NCBI RefSeq assembly: GCF_009711095.1
Contig: NZ_WMJZ01000001.1
Coordinates: 248,001 to 312,000 of the forward strand
Direction: 5' to 3'
Source of the DNA: Intestinirhabdus alba
Lineage (GTDB): Bacteria; Pseudomonadota; Gammaproteobacteria; Enterobacterales; Enterobacteriaceae
Length of the DNA stretch: 64,000 nucleotides
The position numbers were made by a program, and so were the translations under genes. Numbering within the stretch: the stretch's first letter is position 1; each line of letters begins with the position of its first letter. Under the pieces are notes generated by a model, which worked only from the letters and a program-made list of their open reading frames with translations, made no database searches and was not told the DNA's origin. Of the stretch, positions 36,533-46,247 are shown one piece after another.

Positions 36533-38683
36533 ATGGATTTCGACAACGCCGCCGTCGCGCCCGATTACCAGCAGGATCGGCCGGTGGACTACTTCTACTA
36601 TGAGCTATGGAAAGAGGCGGTAGTACAAATCGCCCACCACTACCGGCTGGATATTTCTGAACAAAACATTCTTATCGCCGCCCGCTGGTGCAATGAGAGC
36701 GAAAAAGATGACGTGCTGAGAGCGATGGCGAAACAGGCCGGGCTGATGATGAAGATCACGCCGATCGGTCAGTTCACCTTCAGCAGCTGGCTGCTGCCGG
36801 TCATTGTTGAAATGCGCGACGGCCGCTTTGCGCTGATTAAAAATATTGAAAACGATCGGGATGTGATCTGCGCCTATGCCGATGAGCAGGGGCTGCTGAC
36901 TACCTTAAGCTACGACGAGCTGCAGCAGAACGCGCTGCGCGTTATCCTGCTGCGTCCGCTGAAAAACGTCGCCGATCCCCGGGTCGATGACTATATTCGC
37001 CCGGTTGAGAGGCACTGGGCCTGGCAGATTATCTTCCAGGATATGCGCCCCTACTATTACGTGATTCTCGGCTCGCTGTTTATCAACCTTCTTGGCCTGG
37101 CGGGCATTACCTATTCCATGCAAACCTACGACAGGATCATTCCCGCCCAGTCCTGGCCGACGCTGTGGGTGCTCTTTTCCGGTGTGGTGCTGGCCTTTAT
37201 CTTCGATCTGACGCTGCGCCTGATGCGCTACAGCGTGATTGATATCGTGGGCAAGCGCGCCGATCTGCGGATGGCCGACCGGGTGTTTGGCCGCGTGCTG
37301 CGCATTCACTCGGCGCACCGGCCCCAGTCCACCGGCACTTTTATTTCGCAAATCCGCGAGCTGGACCAGGTGCGGGAGATGATCACCTCCTCCACCGTCG
37401 TCGCGATGGCGGATCTGCCGTTTTTCTTTCTGTTTTTGCTGGTGATTTATCTGCTGGGCGGAATGCTGTTTCTGGTTCCGCTGGCCGGGATGATCCTGAT
37501 GGTGCTGCCGGGCTTTTTGTGTCAGAAAAAGCTGGCGCTACTGGCCCGCAGCGCCATGCGGGAGTCGAACCTGCGCAGCGCCATGCTGGTGGAGAGCATC
37601 CAGGGGCTGGACGACATCAAGTCCCTGCAGGCGGAGTACCGCTTTCAGCAGCAGTGGCTGAACTATAGCGCCACAACCGCCAGCAGTAGCCTCGATCTGA
37701 AGCATCTTACCCATAAGCTCACCTCGTGGTCCTATCTGATCCAGAACGCCGTGTTCGTCTGCGTGGTGGCGGCGGGAACGCCGCTGGCGATGAGCGGCGA
37801 GCTTTCCACCGGGGCGCTGGTGGCCTCCTCGATCTTAAGCTCGCGGATGATGGCACCCGTCGCCCAGATTGCCAATATTCTGACCCGCTGGCAGCAGACG
37901 AAGGTGGCTATTGCCGGGCTGGACAGCATTATGGCGCTGCCGACCGATGAGTTAAGCAGCGGCAGGCGGGTACATAAGCCCTTTCTGCACGGCGGCTTCG
38001 TGCTCACCGATGCCGATTTTCGCCACCATGCCTCCAGCCGGCAGAGCGTCCTGCATATTGATTCGCTGACCATTCGCCCCGGTGAAAGGATCGCCCTGCT
38101 GGGGCGCAACGGCTCGGGGAAATCGTCGCTGCTCAACGCCCTGGCTGGCAATATGCTCTGCACTAACGGCTCGATTGTGCTGGACAACATTCGTCTGAAC
38201 AACATCGATCCGGCGGATCTGCACCGCGATATCGGCCTGCTGACCCAGCGCTCGCGCCTGTTCCACGGCTCGATCCGCGAAAATTTAACCCTCGGAATGC
38301 CGCTGGCCAGCGACGGCGAGCTGGTAGCCGCGCTGGAGAAAACCGGGGCCCTCTCCTTTATCAATCAGCTGCCCGACGGCCTTGACCACCTTATCGCGGA
38401 GGGGGGAATCGGTCTCTCCGGCGGCCAGCAGCAGGCGCTGTTGCTTAGCCGCCTGATCCTGCGCGACCCGTCGATCGTTCTGCTCGATGAGCCCACCGCG
38501 GCGATGGATGAAGAGACAGAGGCCGAGTTTATTCGCCGCATGAAGCCATGGCTGGCCGGAAGAACGGTACTGATTGCCACCCATCGCAAAAAGGTTCTGG
38601 AACTGACCGAAAGAACGATCGTGCTGTCGCAGGGGAGAATCGTCATTGACGCCCCGCGGGAACAGCTGATCGACTCGCTTTAG
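36533..38683 (+). CDS. Type I secretion ABC exporter (LapB/SiiF type)
   Basis: 716 residues. The N-terminal region (about 20-140) is a C39-peptidase-like domain without the catalytic cysteine motif, as in exporters of non-processed cargo. Membrane segments run from about 172 to 435. The nucleotide-binding domain has Walker A GRNGSGKS (524-531), signature LSGGQ (628-632), Walker B IVLLDEP (648-654) and H-loop His684. It should power export of the cargo at 32183-34789 across the inner membrane with the adaptor encoded next, 15 bases downstream. Confidence 0.93.
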   Translation: MDFDNAAVAPDYQQDRPVDYFYYELWKEAVVQIAHHYRLDISEQNILIAARWCNESEKDDVLRAMAKQAGLMMKITPIGQFTFSSWLLPVIVEMRDGRFALIKNIENDRDVICAYADEQGLLTTLSYDELQQNALRVILLRPLKNVADPRVDDYIRPVERHWAWQIIFQDMRPYYYVILGSLFINLLGLAGITYSMQTYDRIIPAQSWPTLWVLFSGVVLAFIFDLTLRLMRYSVIDIVGKRADLRMADRVFGRVLRIHSAHRPQSTGTFISQIRELDQVREMITSSTVVAMADLPFFFLFLLVIYLLGGMLFLVPLAGMILMVLPGFLCQKKLALLARSAMRESNLRSAMLVESIQGLDDIKSLQAEYRFQQQWLNYSATTASSSLDLKHLTHKLTSWSYLIQNAVFVCVVAAGTPLAMSGELSTGALVASSILSSRMMAPVAQIANILTRWQQTKVAIAGLDSIMALPTDELSSGRRVHKPFLHGGFVLTDADFRHHASSRQSVLHIDSLTIRPGERIALLGRNGSGKSSLLNALAGNMLCTNGSIVLDNIRLNNIDPADLHRDIGLLTQRSRLFHGSIRENLTLGMPLASDGELVAALEKTGALSFINQLPDGLDHLIAEGGIGLSGGQQQALLLSRLILRDPSIVLLDEPTAAMDEETEAEFIRRMKPWLAGRTVLIATHRKKVLELTERTIVLSQGRIVIDAPREQLIDSL

Positions 38684-38698
38684 CAGAAGGCGTACTGA

Positions 38699-39985
38699 AT
38701 GGAAAAGGCAAAAAAATTAACTCTGCGCCAGCTATGGCGAACGGCGGGCAACGCGCTGGACTTTACCCGCCGCATTATCCTGCAGCATAAAAGCGATCCG
38801 TCGGATACGATCCTTGACGGCGGGCTGACCTTTGGCGGCCCCGGCGAGCTGACCCTGAGCGGCGCGAAGCGCATCATGCTGTGCATTCTCGGCTTTCTGC
38901 TGCTGTTTGCGCTTTGGGCCTCGCTGTTCAGCATCGACGAGGTCACCAAGGGCAACGGCAGAGTGATCCCCAGCTCCCGTGAACAGCTGATCCAGTCGCT
39001 GGACGGCGGCGTCCTGCAGCAGCTCAACGTCAGAGAAGGACAGATCGTGCTGGCGGGAGAGGTGCTGGCGCAGCTGGACAGCGTGCGCACCACCTCCAGC
39101 CTGGAGGAGCATGAGGCGAAATACCGCGCCCTGCTGGCGCAGCAGGCGCGGCTCAGCGCCGAAGGCAACGGCCAGGCGCTGGCGTTTTCACCCGAGCTGG
39201 ACGGATACCCGGAGCTGATCGCGGCGGAAACCCGGCTCTACACCTCGCGCAAAAGCCAGTTTGAGGATTCTATCAAAAATATCAACGACGCCCGCAGGCT
39301 GATTGATAACGAGCTGTCCATCAACTCGCGGCTGGCCAGGGAGGGGGCGTCCAGCACCGTGGACGTGATCCGCCTGAAGCGCCAGCTGGTGGAGCTGAAC
39401 ATGAAGGAAGAGGAGCTGCGCGGCAACTACCGTCTGCGCTCGCGGGAGGAGCTGGCGAAAGTCACCGCCGAAATCGCCTCGCTGAAGCACGCCCTGCGCG
39501 GCCGCTCCGATATGGTGGCGAAATCGACGCTGCGCTCGTCGGTGCGCGGCATCGTAAAGGATATACAGAACCATACCGTCGGCGGCGTCATCCCGCCAAA
39601 CGGCGTGCTGATGCATATCGTGCCCCTTGACGACACCCTGCTGATAGAGGCGCAGATCCAGCCCCGCGATATCGCCTTTATTCATCCGGGGCAGAAGGCG
39701 AAGGTGAAAATTACCGCCTATGACTATGCGATTTACGGCGGGCTGGACGGCAGGGTGGTCACCATCTCGCCGGATACCATCAAAGATGAGCGCAAGCCGG
39801 ATCTGGTCTATTACCGGGTGCTGATCAGAACCAGCAGCGATCATCTGCTGACCAAAAACCAGCACAAGCTGTTTATTTCTCCGGGGATGGTGGCCTCCGT
39901 GGATATTGTCACCGGCAATAAAACGGTCGCCAGCTACCTGATTAAACCCTTCAACAAAATCAACGAAGCCCTGCGGGAAAGATAA
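38699..39985 (+). CDS. HlyD-family periplasmic adaptor
   Basis: 428 residues. A cytoplasmic N-terminus of about 55 residues, one membrane segment (IMLCILGFLLLFALWASLFS), a lipoyl/biotinyl-like half (GNGRVIPSSREQLIQSLDGG, VREGQIVLAGEVLAQLD), a coiled-coil hairpin (about 130-270) and a beta-barrel half ending at SPGMVASVDIVTGNKTVASYL. It bridges the ABC exporter and the TolC-type channel in a type I secretion system. Family membership is clear; the partner genes are immediately upstream. Confidence 0.93.
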   Translation: MEKAKKLTLRQLWRTAGNALDFTRRIILQHKSDPSDTILDGGLTFGGPGELTLSGAKRIMLCILGFLLLFALWASLFSIDEVTKGNGRVIPSSREQLIQSLDGGVLQQLNVREGQIVLAGEVLAQLDSVRTTSSLEEHEAKYRALLAQQARLSAEGNGQALAFSPELDGYPELIAAETRLYTSRKSQFEDSIKNINDARRLIDNELSINSRLAREGASSTVDVIRLKRQLVELNMKEEELRGNYRLRSREELAKVTAEIASLKHALRGRSDMVAKSTLRSSVRGIVKDIQNHTVGGVIPPNGVLMHIVPLDDTLLIEAQIQPRDIAFIHPGQKAKVKITAYDYAIYGGLDGRVVTISPDTIKDERKPDLVYYRVLIRTSSDHLLTKNQHKLFISPGMVASVDIVTGNKTVASYLIKPFNKINEALRER

Positions 39986-40018
39986 TCGCCCCGCAATGAC
40001 GATATTAAGGACAAAAAA

Positions 40019-40480
40019 ATGAGCAAAGCATTAAAAGAGATCGCCATCGGTGAAAAAGCGCTGACCGTCGTGCAGCTGGACCCGTGGCAGCGGCTGGCGT
40101 TTGTTGCCGATCTGCAGAAGGACTTTCTGGCACCGCTGCTGAAAAACGCCGAGTCCAGCGACCTGAACGCGCTTTTCACCCGCGACGGCAACGGCGGAGT
40201 TGATGTTCTGGCGCTGATCTCGGCCTTTACCAGCGCGATTGACGGCCAGCGGCTGGAAAAATGGACCCGCCGCATCCTGACGGACGGAATGGTGATCTAC
40301 ACCCGCCCCGACGGTCAGCGGGCAAAGCTTAGCTTCGGCGAGCTGAATAAATTTTTCAGCCACCCTGCGCATATCGTTCTGCTGTTAAAAGAGGCTATCG
40401 TCTGGAATCTGGCGGACCTTAACGAGCTGGTTGGCACCCTGGTGCCTAAAAAGGCGGCATCGGTCGCTGAGGCCAGCTAA
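40019..40480 (+). CDS. Small protein resembling phage tail assembly chaperones
   Basis: 153 residues, no signal peptide or membrane segment. The order of features recalls phage tail assembly chaperones of the Phage_TAC type: an N-terminal strand pair (EIAIGEKALTVVQLDPWQRL), a helical middle (GVDVLALISAFTSAIDGQRLEKW), a short strand hairpin (GMVIYTRPDGQRAKLSF) and a closing helix ending in a hydrophobic NLADLNELV. This likeness is from memory of the family pattern, not a search. It is the fifth gene of the cassette, 33 bases after the adaptor, preceded by AAGGAC. It may be a cytoplasmic chaperone for the cargo. Confidence 0.6.
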   Translation: MSKALKEIAIGEKALTVVQLDPWQRLAFVADLQKDFLAPLLKNAESSDLNALFTRDGNGGVDVLALISAFTSAIDGQRLEKWTRRILTDGMVIYTRPDGQRAKLSFGELNKFFSHPAHIVLLLKEAIVWNLADLNELVGTLVPKKAASVAEAS

Positions 40481-40540
40481 GGCTGTGTCTCTGAACCGTT
40501 CGTGAGCGTCGACGCCACGCCCGGTTAAAGGACACAGCCT
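40480..40540. repeat. Palindromic element after the cassette
   Basis: AGGCTGTGTC (40480-40489) and GACACAGCCT (40531-40540) are perfect inverted arms around a 41-base centre. It directly follows the stop codon and is related to the element at 44724-44788. It may end the cassette transcript. Confidence 0.6.
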
Positions 40541-40595
40541 AAGGAGCTTTTGCGCGCGACGGCTACACTTATCACAAAAGAGATAAGGAGTAGCC

Positions 40596-41552
40596 ATGAG
40601 CGAAAAAATTCCCGTAGGCATCAGCGCCTGCCTGACCGGAGAAGCGGTACGCTTTGACGGCGGCCATAAGCGGCTGGCTTTTGCCGTTGAAACGCTGTCG
40701 CCGTGGGTGACATTTACCCCGGTCTGTCCGGAGATGGCCATCGGCCTGCCGGTGCCGCGCCCGGCGCTGCGGCTGGTGAAAGCCGACGACGGAGCTATCG
40801 TCCTGCGCTACAGCGACGGGCGGGCAGGCGATCTTACCGGGGCGATGAACGACTTCAGCGCGCGCCGGGTCGCCGGCCTTGAGCATCTGTGCGGCTATAT
40901 CGTCTGCGCCAAATCCCCCAGCTGCGGCATGGAGCGGGTGCGGATCTATGAGTCCGGGAGTAACAACAACCGCAAGGCCGGGCGCGGCCTCTACACCCGG
41001 CGGCTAATGGAGACCTTCCCCTGGCTGCCGGTGGAGGAGGACGGGCGGCTGCACGATCCGCAGATCCGCGAAAACTTTGTTGAGCGGATCTACGCCCTGC
41101 ACGAGCTGAACGGCGTCCGCCAGCGCGGGCTGTCGCGCGGCGCGCTGCTCGACTATCACAGCCGCTACAAGCTGCTGCTGCTGGCCCACTCCCAGCCGGC
41201 CTACCGCGAGCTGGGACGCTTTGTGGCGGCGGTCCACGAATGGGACAGCCTGGAGGCGTTTTTTATCGACTATCGCCAGCGGCTGATGGACCTGCTCTCC
41301 CACCACGCCACCCGGCGGAACCACACCAACGTGCTGATGCACGTGCAGGGCTATTTCCGCGACCGGCTCAATGCCCGCCAGCGCCAGGAGCTGACGACCC
41401 TCATCGACGGCTACCGGCGGGCGACCCAGCCGCTGCTGGCACCGATAACGCTTCTCAAACACTATATGGCGGAATACCCGGACGCCTGGCTCTCCGGGCA
41501 GCGCTATTTCGATCCCTGGCCCGAAGCCCTGAGTCTGCGCTACGGTAGCTAA
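40596..41552 (+). CDS. ybgA: YbgA-like DUF523-DUF1722 fusion protein
   Basis: 318 residues. The N-terminal DUF523 domain has the cysteine-containing motifs ISACLTGEAVRFDGGHKR, PVCPEM and CAKSPSCGMERV; the C-terminal DUF1722 domain begins around HSRYKLLLLAHSQPAYRELG. E. coli K-12 YbgA is, as remembered, only the shorter DUF1722 part, so this is the longer form found in many other bacteria. It precedes phr by 22 bases, which supports a link with light or DNA-damage responses, but the biochemical role is not established. Confidence 0.9.
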   Translation: MSEKIPVGISACLTGEAVRFDGGHKRLAFAVETLSPWVTFTPVCPEMAIGLPVPRPALRLVKADDGAIVLRYSDGRAGDLTGAMNDFSARRVAGLEHLCGYIVCAKSPSCGMERVRIYESGSNNNRKAGRGLYTRRLMETFPWLPVEEDGRLHDPQIRENFVERIYALHELNGVRQRGLSRGALLDYHSRYKLLLLAHSQPAYRELGRFVAAVHEWDSLEAFFIDYRQRLMDLLSHHATRRNHTNVLMHVQGYFRDRLNARQRQELTTLIDGYRRATQPLLAPITLLKHYMAEYPDAWLSGQRYFDPWPEALSLRYGS

Positions 41553-41574
41553 ATCTTTTTTATCCAGGAGCATT

Positions 41575-42999
41575 ATGACCACCCATCTGGTCTGGTTTCG
41601 CCGCGACTTACGTCTGCACGATAATCTTGCCCTCGCCGCCGCCTGCCGCAGCGAGGGCGCACGGGTGCTGGCGCTGTTTATCGCCACGCCGGCGCAGTGG
41701 GCGGCCCATGAGATGGCCCCGCGGCAGGCGGCGCTGATCGCCGCCCGGCTGAACGCGCTGCAGGCCGGGCTGGCGGAGAAGGGTATTCCGCTGCTGTTTT
41801 ATGAGGTGCCGGACTTTGCCGCCAGCGTGGAGACGCTGGGTCGTGTCTGCCGGGAGCAGGCGGTCAGCCGCCTGTTTTATAACTATGAATATGAGCTGAA
41901 TGAGCGACGGCGGGACGCGGCGGTAGAGCGCACCCTCGGCGAGGTGGTGTGCGAAGGCTTTGACGACGGCACGATCCTGCCGCCGGGCGCGGTGCTGACC
42001 GGCAGCGGCAAGATGTATAAAGTGTTCACCCCGTTTAAAAACGCCTGGCTGAGGCGTCTGCAGGAGGAGATGCCCGACTGCGTGGCGGCCCCCGCTGTGC
42101 GCAGGGGCGGAGCGCTGACCTCCGCGCTGACGCCCGTCGTCCTTCGCTATCCGCAGCAGGATTTTGACGAAGCGCTGTTCCCGACCCAGGAGGCCGGGGC
42201 AATAGCCCGGCTGCGGCAGTTCTGTCAGCGCGGGGCGCAAGAGTATGCGCAGCGCCGCGATCTTCCGGCGGAGGAGGGCACCAGCCGCCTCTCCGCCAGC
42301 CTGGCCATCGGCACTCTGTCGCCGCGCCAGTGCCTGCACCGACTGCTGGCGGAGCAGCCTGCGGCGCTGGAGGGCGGGGCGGGAAGCGTCTGGCTGAACG
42401 AGCTTATCTGGCGGGAATTTTATCGGCATCTGATCGTCTGGTATCCGGCGCTGTGTCGGCATCAGCCGTTTCTTTCCTGGACCGACGGCGTCGGCTGGCG
42501 GGACAATCCGCAGCATCTGCGGGCGTGGCAGGAGGGCAACACCGGCTATCCCATTGTCGACGCCGCTATGCGCCAGATGAACGCCACCGGGTGGATGCAT
42601 AACCGCCTGCGCATGATTACCGCCAGCTTTCTGGTTAAAGATCTGCTGATCGACTGGCGGCAGGGAGAGCGCTACTTTATGTCGCAGCTGATTGACGGCG
42701 ACTTCGCCGCTAACAACGGCGGCTGGCAGTGGGCTGCCTCAACCGGCACCGACGCCGCGCCCTATTTCCGTATTTTTAACCCAACCACCCAGGGCGAAAA
42801 ATTCGACCGCGACGGGCAGTTTATTCGCCGCTGGCTTCCGGAGCTGCGCGAAGTGCCGGGAAAGGCGATTCACCAGCCGTGGCGCTGGGCGAGCCGGGCC
42901 GGCGTCACCCTCGACTACCCGCCGCCGATCGTCGATCACCCGCAGGCCCGGGCGGCAACCCTGGCGGCCTGGGAGGCGGCGCGCAAAGGCCGGGGCTAG
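41575..42999 (+). CDS. phrB: Deoxyribodipyrimidine photolyase
   Basis: Class I CPD photolyase that splits cyclobutane pyrimidine dimers with blue light, using FADH- and an antenna folate. 474 residues. N-terminal Rossmann-like antenna domain (HLVWFRRDLRLHDN), C-terminal FAD domain with WLNELIWREFYRHLIVWYP, TGYPIVDAAMRQM, TGWMHNRLRMI and NNGGWQWAASTGTDAAPYFRIFNP (read as two adjoining parts). Organised with ybgA as an operon. Confidence 0.96.
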   Translation: MTTHLVWFRRDLRLHDNLALAAACRSEGARVLALFIATPAQWAAHEMAPRQAALIAARLNALQAGLAEKGIPLLFYEVPDFAASVETLGRVCREQAVSRLFYNYEYELNERRRDAAVERTLGEVVCEGFDDGTILPPGAVLTGSGKMYKVFTPFKNAWLRRLQEEMPDCVAAPAVRRGGALTSALTPVVLRYPQQDFDEALFPTQEAGAIARLRQFCQRGAQEYAQRRDLPAEEGTSRLSASLAIGTLSPRQCLHRLLAEQPAALEGGAGSVWLNELIWREFYRHLIVWYPALCRHQPFLSWTDGVGWRDNPQHLRAWQEGNTGYPIVDAAMRQMNATGWMHNRLRMITASFLVKDLLIDWRQGERYFMSQLIDGDFAANNGGWQWAASTGTDAAPYFRIFNPTTQGEKFDRDGQFIRRWLPELREVPGKAIHQPWRWASRAGVTLDYPPPIVDHPQARAATLAAWEAARKGRG

Positions 43000-43008
43000 C
43001 GGAAGCTC

Positions 43009-44490
43009 TCAGGATGCCGGAGCCAGAGGGTGCCTGCGGTAGCGGAGCGCCTGATACAGCCAAATCAGCAGCGCCAGCGCCACGCAGCCCAGCGCCCCCC
43101 ATGCGATCTCGCTAAACACTCCGATATAAGCGTTAATGGAATAACCGATGGCCCCGGCGGCGTCGAAAGCGCTCTGGGAGGTCTGGTCGGCGATTACGCC
43201 CGCCAGATAGTTGGCGATCGCCCCGGAGAGCAGCATATAAATGCCGGTTAATACGCCGGTAACGCCCGGGATCTCAATGCGCGTAATTTGCGACATGGCC
43301 ACCGGATCGATAAACAGCTCGGCAAAGCCCATCACCGCCAGGCCTGCGATCATCAGCGGCATTGAGGAGTGGCCGTAGGCGGCGGACCAGCGGGCGCTCA
43401 GGGTCAGGATGCAGAAGCCGGCGCTCATCAGGCCGAGGCCGAGGGCGAATTTTCCCCAGATACGCACGCTGCGGTTGCCCCCGGCGCGCCCTTTGACCAG
43501 CCAGGCCAGCACCACGCCGCACAGCATGACGGCAAAGGCGTTAACCGACTGGAACATGGCGGTCGGCACCGAATAGCCGAACATATCGCGGTTGACGAAG
43601 CGGTCGATATAGAGGCTGATGGAGCTGCCGCCCTGCTGGGCAAAGGCCCAGAACAGCAGGCTGAAGGCCGTCAGCGTGACGATAAGCCCCAGCGCTTTGC
43701 GCTGTTGCGGGGTCTGGGCCTGACGAAAAATTTTTACCAGCACCGCCAGGCCAATCGCCGTGGCGACGATAAGCGCATAGACGGCCCACTCCTGCCAGAA
43801 AAGTACGGTGACCAGCAGCGGTGCCGCCACCAGCAGCACCAGCAGCCAGCCCCAGTTGGGCAGCGCAGCGGTTCTGGCGCGCAGCGCCGCCCGGTTCACG
43901 CCGGCGGTGTGGGCGAAGTGTCGCTTGCCGCACAGGAAGATAATCAGCCCGGCCACCATGCCGATGGCCGCCAGCGCAAAGCCCATCGCCCAGCTGTACT
44001 CCTCCTGCACATAGCCGCAGGCGATGGGGGCGACGATGGAGCCAATATTGCCCGCCGCGTACAGCAGCGAGAAGCCGCCGTCGCGGCGCGGATCGTCCGG
44101 CTGATACAGCTCCCCCAGCAGGCAGCTGATGTTGGATTTGAACAGGCCGTAGCCGCAGACGATAATCGCCAGCGACAGATAGAGAAAGGTCGGCGCGATC
44201 TCGCTGGCCCCCAGCACCAGGTGGCCGAGGGCCATCAGAAACGCCCCCAGCATGACCGCCATGCGGTTGCCAAGCAGCTTATCCGCGAGGAAGCCGCCGA
44301 GGATCGGCGTGACGTACACCAGCGAGCAGTAGGCGCTGAACAGCCCATAGGCGTGGGCGTCATCGTAGTGGAGCCGGTTGGTGAGATAGAGGATCAGCAG
44401 GGCGCGCATGCCGTAAAAGCTGAAATATTCCCAAATCTGAAGCGCGACGACGTAATAGATGGCGCGCGGCTGAGAGGCTTGCTTATTCAT
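43009..44490 (-). CDS. dtpD: Dipeptide permease D (POT family)
   Basis: Proton-dependent di/tripeptide importer with about 14 membrane segments. 493 residues from the ATG at 44490 ([23 protein letters not shown]), the E. coli length; the open frame runs 53 codons further upstream without family match. Typical POT features include the ExxER-like region near the start, [17 protein letters not shown], and [16 protein letters not shown]. Converges on phr with 9 bases between stop codons. Confidence 0.95.
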   Translation of the reverse strand: MNKQASQPRAIYYVVALQIWEYFSFYGMRALLILYLTNRLHYDDAHAYGLFSAYCSLVYVTPILGGFLADKLLGNRMAVMLGAFLMALGHLVLGASEIAPTFLYLSLAIIVCGYGLFKSNISCLLGELYQPDDPRRDGGFSLLYAAGNIGSIVAPIACGYVQEEYSWAMGFALAAIGMVAGLIIFLCGKRHFAHTAGVNRAALRARTAALPNWGWLLVLLVAAPLLVTVLFWQEWAVYALIVATAIGLAVLVKIFRQAQTPQQRKALGLIVTLTAFSLLFWAFAQQGGSSISLYIDRFVNRDMFGYSVPTAMFQSVNAFAVMLCGVVLAWLVKGRAGGNRSVRIWGKFALGLGLMSAGFCILTLSARWSAAYGHSSMPLMIAGLAVMGFAELFIDPVAMSQITRIEIPGVTGVLTGIYMLLSGAIANYLAGVIADQTSQSAFDAAGAIGYSINAYIGVFSEIAWGALGCVALALLIWLYQALRYRRHPLAPAS

Positions 44491-44723
44491 GGTTTTTCCG
44501 GGGTAGCCGTCTCGCGCCCGGCGGGGATGTCCGCCGGGCGTGGAGTGCCTTAAGGTTAAAATCTTGATGCAGATCGAATTATCTATGCAATATGCTTTCT
44601 GTTTGCATAAATATACATGAAATGTCCCATGAGTGACCCACTCATTCACCTTCTGAAAGGTTGCGATTGTTTCTTAATGTGTCGAAGAATTAACGGATGA
44701 CGAACCGGCAGGGTGACGCTATG

Positions 44724-44788
44724 TTAGGCAGTGTTCCCTGGTTAAGGGGAGGCGGCGCGAGCGCGCACCGTTAAGGAACGCAGCCTGA
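44724..44788. repeat. Imperfect palindrome related to the one at 40480
   Basis: TTAGGCAGTGTTCC (44724-44737) and GGAACGCAGCCTGA (44775-44788) pair at 11 of 14 positions. Its right arm with flank (GTTAAGGAACGCAGCCTGA) resembles GGTTAAAGGACACAGCCTAA at 40522-40541. Confidence 0.5.
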
Positions 44789-44824
44789 CTAACGCGCAGA
44801 TTTCTTAATTAAGGGGAGGCGATG

Positions 44825-45568
44825 ATGAAAAACACCGAGCTGGAAAAACTGATCGATGACAAACTGAACGGCGCGGCGATAAGTGACTATGCGCCGAACG
44901 GCCTGCAGGTTGAGGGCAAAGAGACGGTGCGCAAAATCGTCACCGGCGTGACCGCAAGCCAGGCGCTGCTGGATGAAGCGGTGCGCCTGCAGGCGGATGC
45001 GGTCATCGTTCATCATGGCTATTTCTGGAAGGGGGAGTCGCCGGTGATTCGCGGTATGAAGCGCCGTCGTCTGAAGACCCTGTTGACCCACGATATTAAT
45101 CTCTACGGCTGGCATCTGCCGCTGGACGCCCACCCTGAGCTGGGCAATAACGCCCGGCTGGCGGCGCTGCTTGGCATCACCGTAATGGGCGAAATTGAAC
45201 CGCTGGTGCCGTGGGGCGAGCTGCTGATGCCGGTTCCTGGCTCGGAGCTGGCCTCGTGGATCGAGGCACGCCTTGGCCGCAAGCCGCTGTGGTGCGGTGA
45301 TACCGGGCCGGAGATCGTTCGCCGCGTGGCCTGGTGTACCGGCGGCGGCCAGAGCTTTATCGACAGCGCGGCGCGCTTCGGCGTTGACGCCTTTATTAGC
45401 GGCGAACTCTCCGAGCAGACCATCCATTCGGCCCGGGAGCAGGGGCTACATTTTTATGCCGCCGGACATCACGCCACCGAGCGCGGCGGCATCCGCGCCC
45501 TCAGCGAGTGGCTGAATGAAACCACCGATCTGGACGTGACCTTTATCGATATTCCCAATCCCGCATAA
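44825..45568 (+). CDS. ybgI: NIF3-family metal-binding protein YbgI
   Basis: 247 residues as in E. coli. NIF3/DUF34 family with the dinuclear metal-binding histidines in [11 protein letters not shown] and [12 protein letters not shown]. The family has been linked to metal handling and GTP cyclohydrolase-like chemistry, but E. coli YbgI function is not firmly known. Two ATGs are adjacent; the second (44825) is preferred because it is spaced five bases from GGGGAGG and matches MKNTELE. First gene of the pxp cluster. Confidence 0.93.
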   Translation: MKNTELEKLIDDKLNGAAISDYAPNGLQVEGKETVRKIVTGVTASQALLDEAVRLQADAVIVHHGYFWKGESPVIRGMKRRRLKTLLTHDINLYGWHLPLDAHPELGNNARLAALLGITVMGEIEPLVPWGELLMPVPGSELASWIEARLGRKPLWCGDTGPEIVRRVAWCTGGGQSFIDSAARFGVDAFISGELSEQTIHSAREQGLHFYAAGHHATERGGIRALSEWLNETTDLDVTFIDIPNPA

Positions 45569-45590
45569 CTTATTAGCCAAAGGGGGAGAT

Positions 45591-46247
45591 GTGCAGCGAG
45601 CGCGTTGTTATCTGTTAGGTGAAACGGCGGTGGTACTGGAGCTGGAGCCGCCCGTCACGCTGGCGAGCCAGAAACGTATCTGGGGGCTGGCCCGGCGTCT
45701 GGTCGATATGCCGGATGTGGTTGAGGCCATTCCAGGGATGAACAATATTACGGTGATTCTGCGCGAGCCGCAGACCCTGGCGCTGGATGCGCTTGAGCGC
45801 CTGCAGCGCTGGTGGGAGGAGAGCGAGGCGCTGGAGCCGGACTCCCGGTCGATCGACATTCCGGTTATTTATGGCAACGAGGCGGGGCCGGATCTGGCGG
45901 AAGTGGCCCGGCACAGCGGCCTGAGCGAAAGACAGGCGGTGGAGCTGCATTCGTCGGTGGATTACGTGGTCTGGTTTTTAGGCTTTCAGCCCGGCTTTCC
46001 CTATCTCGGCAGCCTGCCGGAGCGGCTGCACACCCCAAGACGCGCGGAGCCGCGGCTGCAGGTCCCCGCCGGCTCCGTTGGCATCGGCGGATCGCAAACC
46101 GGCGTCTATCCGCTGGCAACGCCGGGAGGCTGGCAGCTGATCGGCCGTACGACGCTCCGGCTGTTCGATCCCCGGCGGGACGAGCCGGTTCTGCTGCGCC
46201 CGGGAGACAGCGTGCGCTTTGTGCCGCAGAAGGAGGGGGTATGCTGA
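45591..46247 (+). CDS. pxpB: 5-oxoprolinase subunit PxpB
   Basis: One of the three subunits of the ATP-dependent 5-oxoprolinase that opens 5-oxo-L-proline (pyroglutamate) to glutamate. 218 residues, the E. coli length, starting at a GTG. The allophanate-hydrolase subunit 1-like motif [20 protein letters not shown] and the [21 protein letters not shown] segment are visible. It overlaps pxpC by 7 bases. Confidence 0.95.
   Translation: MQRARCYLLGETAVVLELEPPVTLASQKRIWGLARRLVDMPDVVEAIPGMNNITVILREPQTLALDALERLQRWWEESEALEPDSRSIDIPVIYGNEAGPDLAEVARHSGLSERQAVELHSSVDYVVWFLGFQPGFPYLGSLPERLHTPRRAEPRLQVPAGSVGIGGSQTGVYPLATPGGWQLIGRTTLRLFDPRRDEPVLLRPGDSVRFVPQKEGVC

Noticed and set aside
31166-40540. The island as an integrated prophage or integron
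   Set aside because: No integrase, attachment repeats, transposase or structural phage genes are visible; only one protein has a possible phage-like fold.
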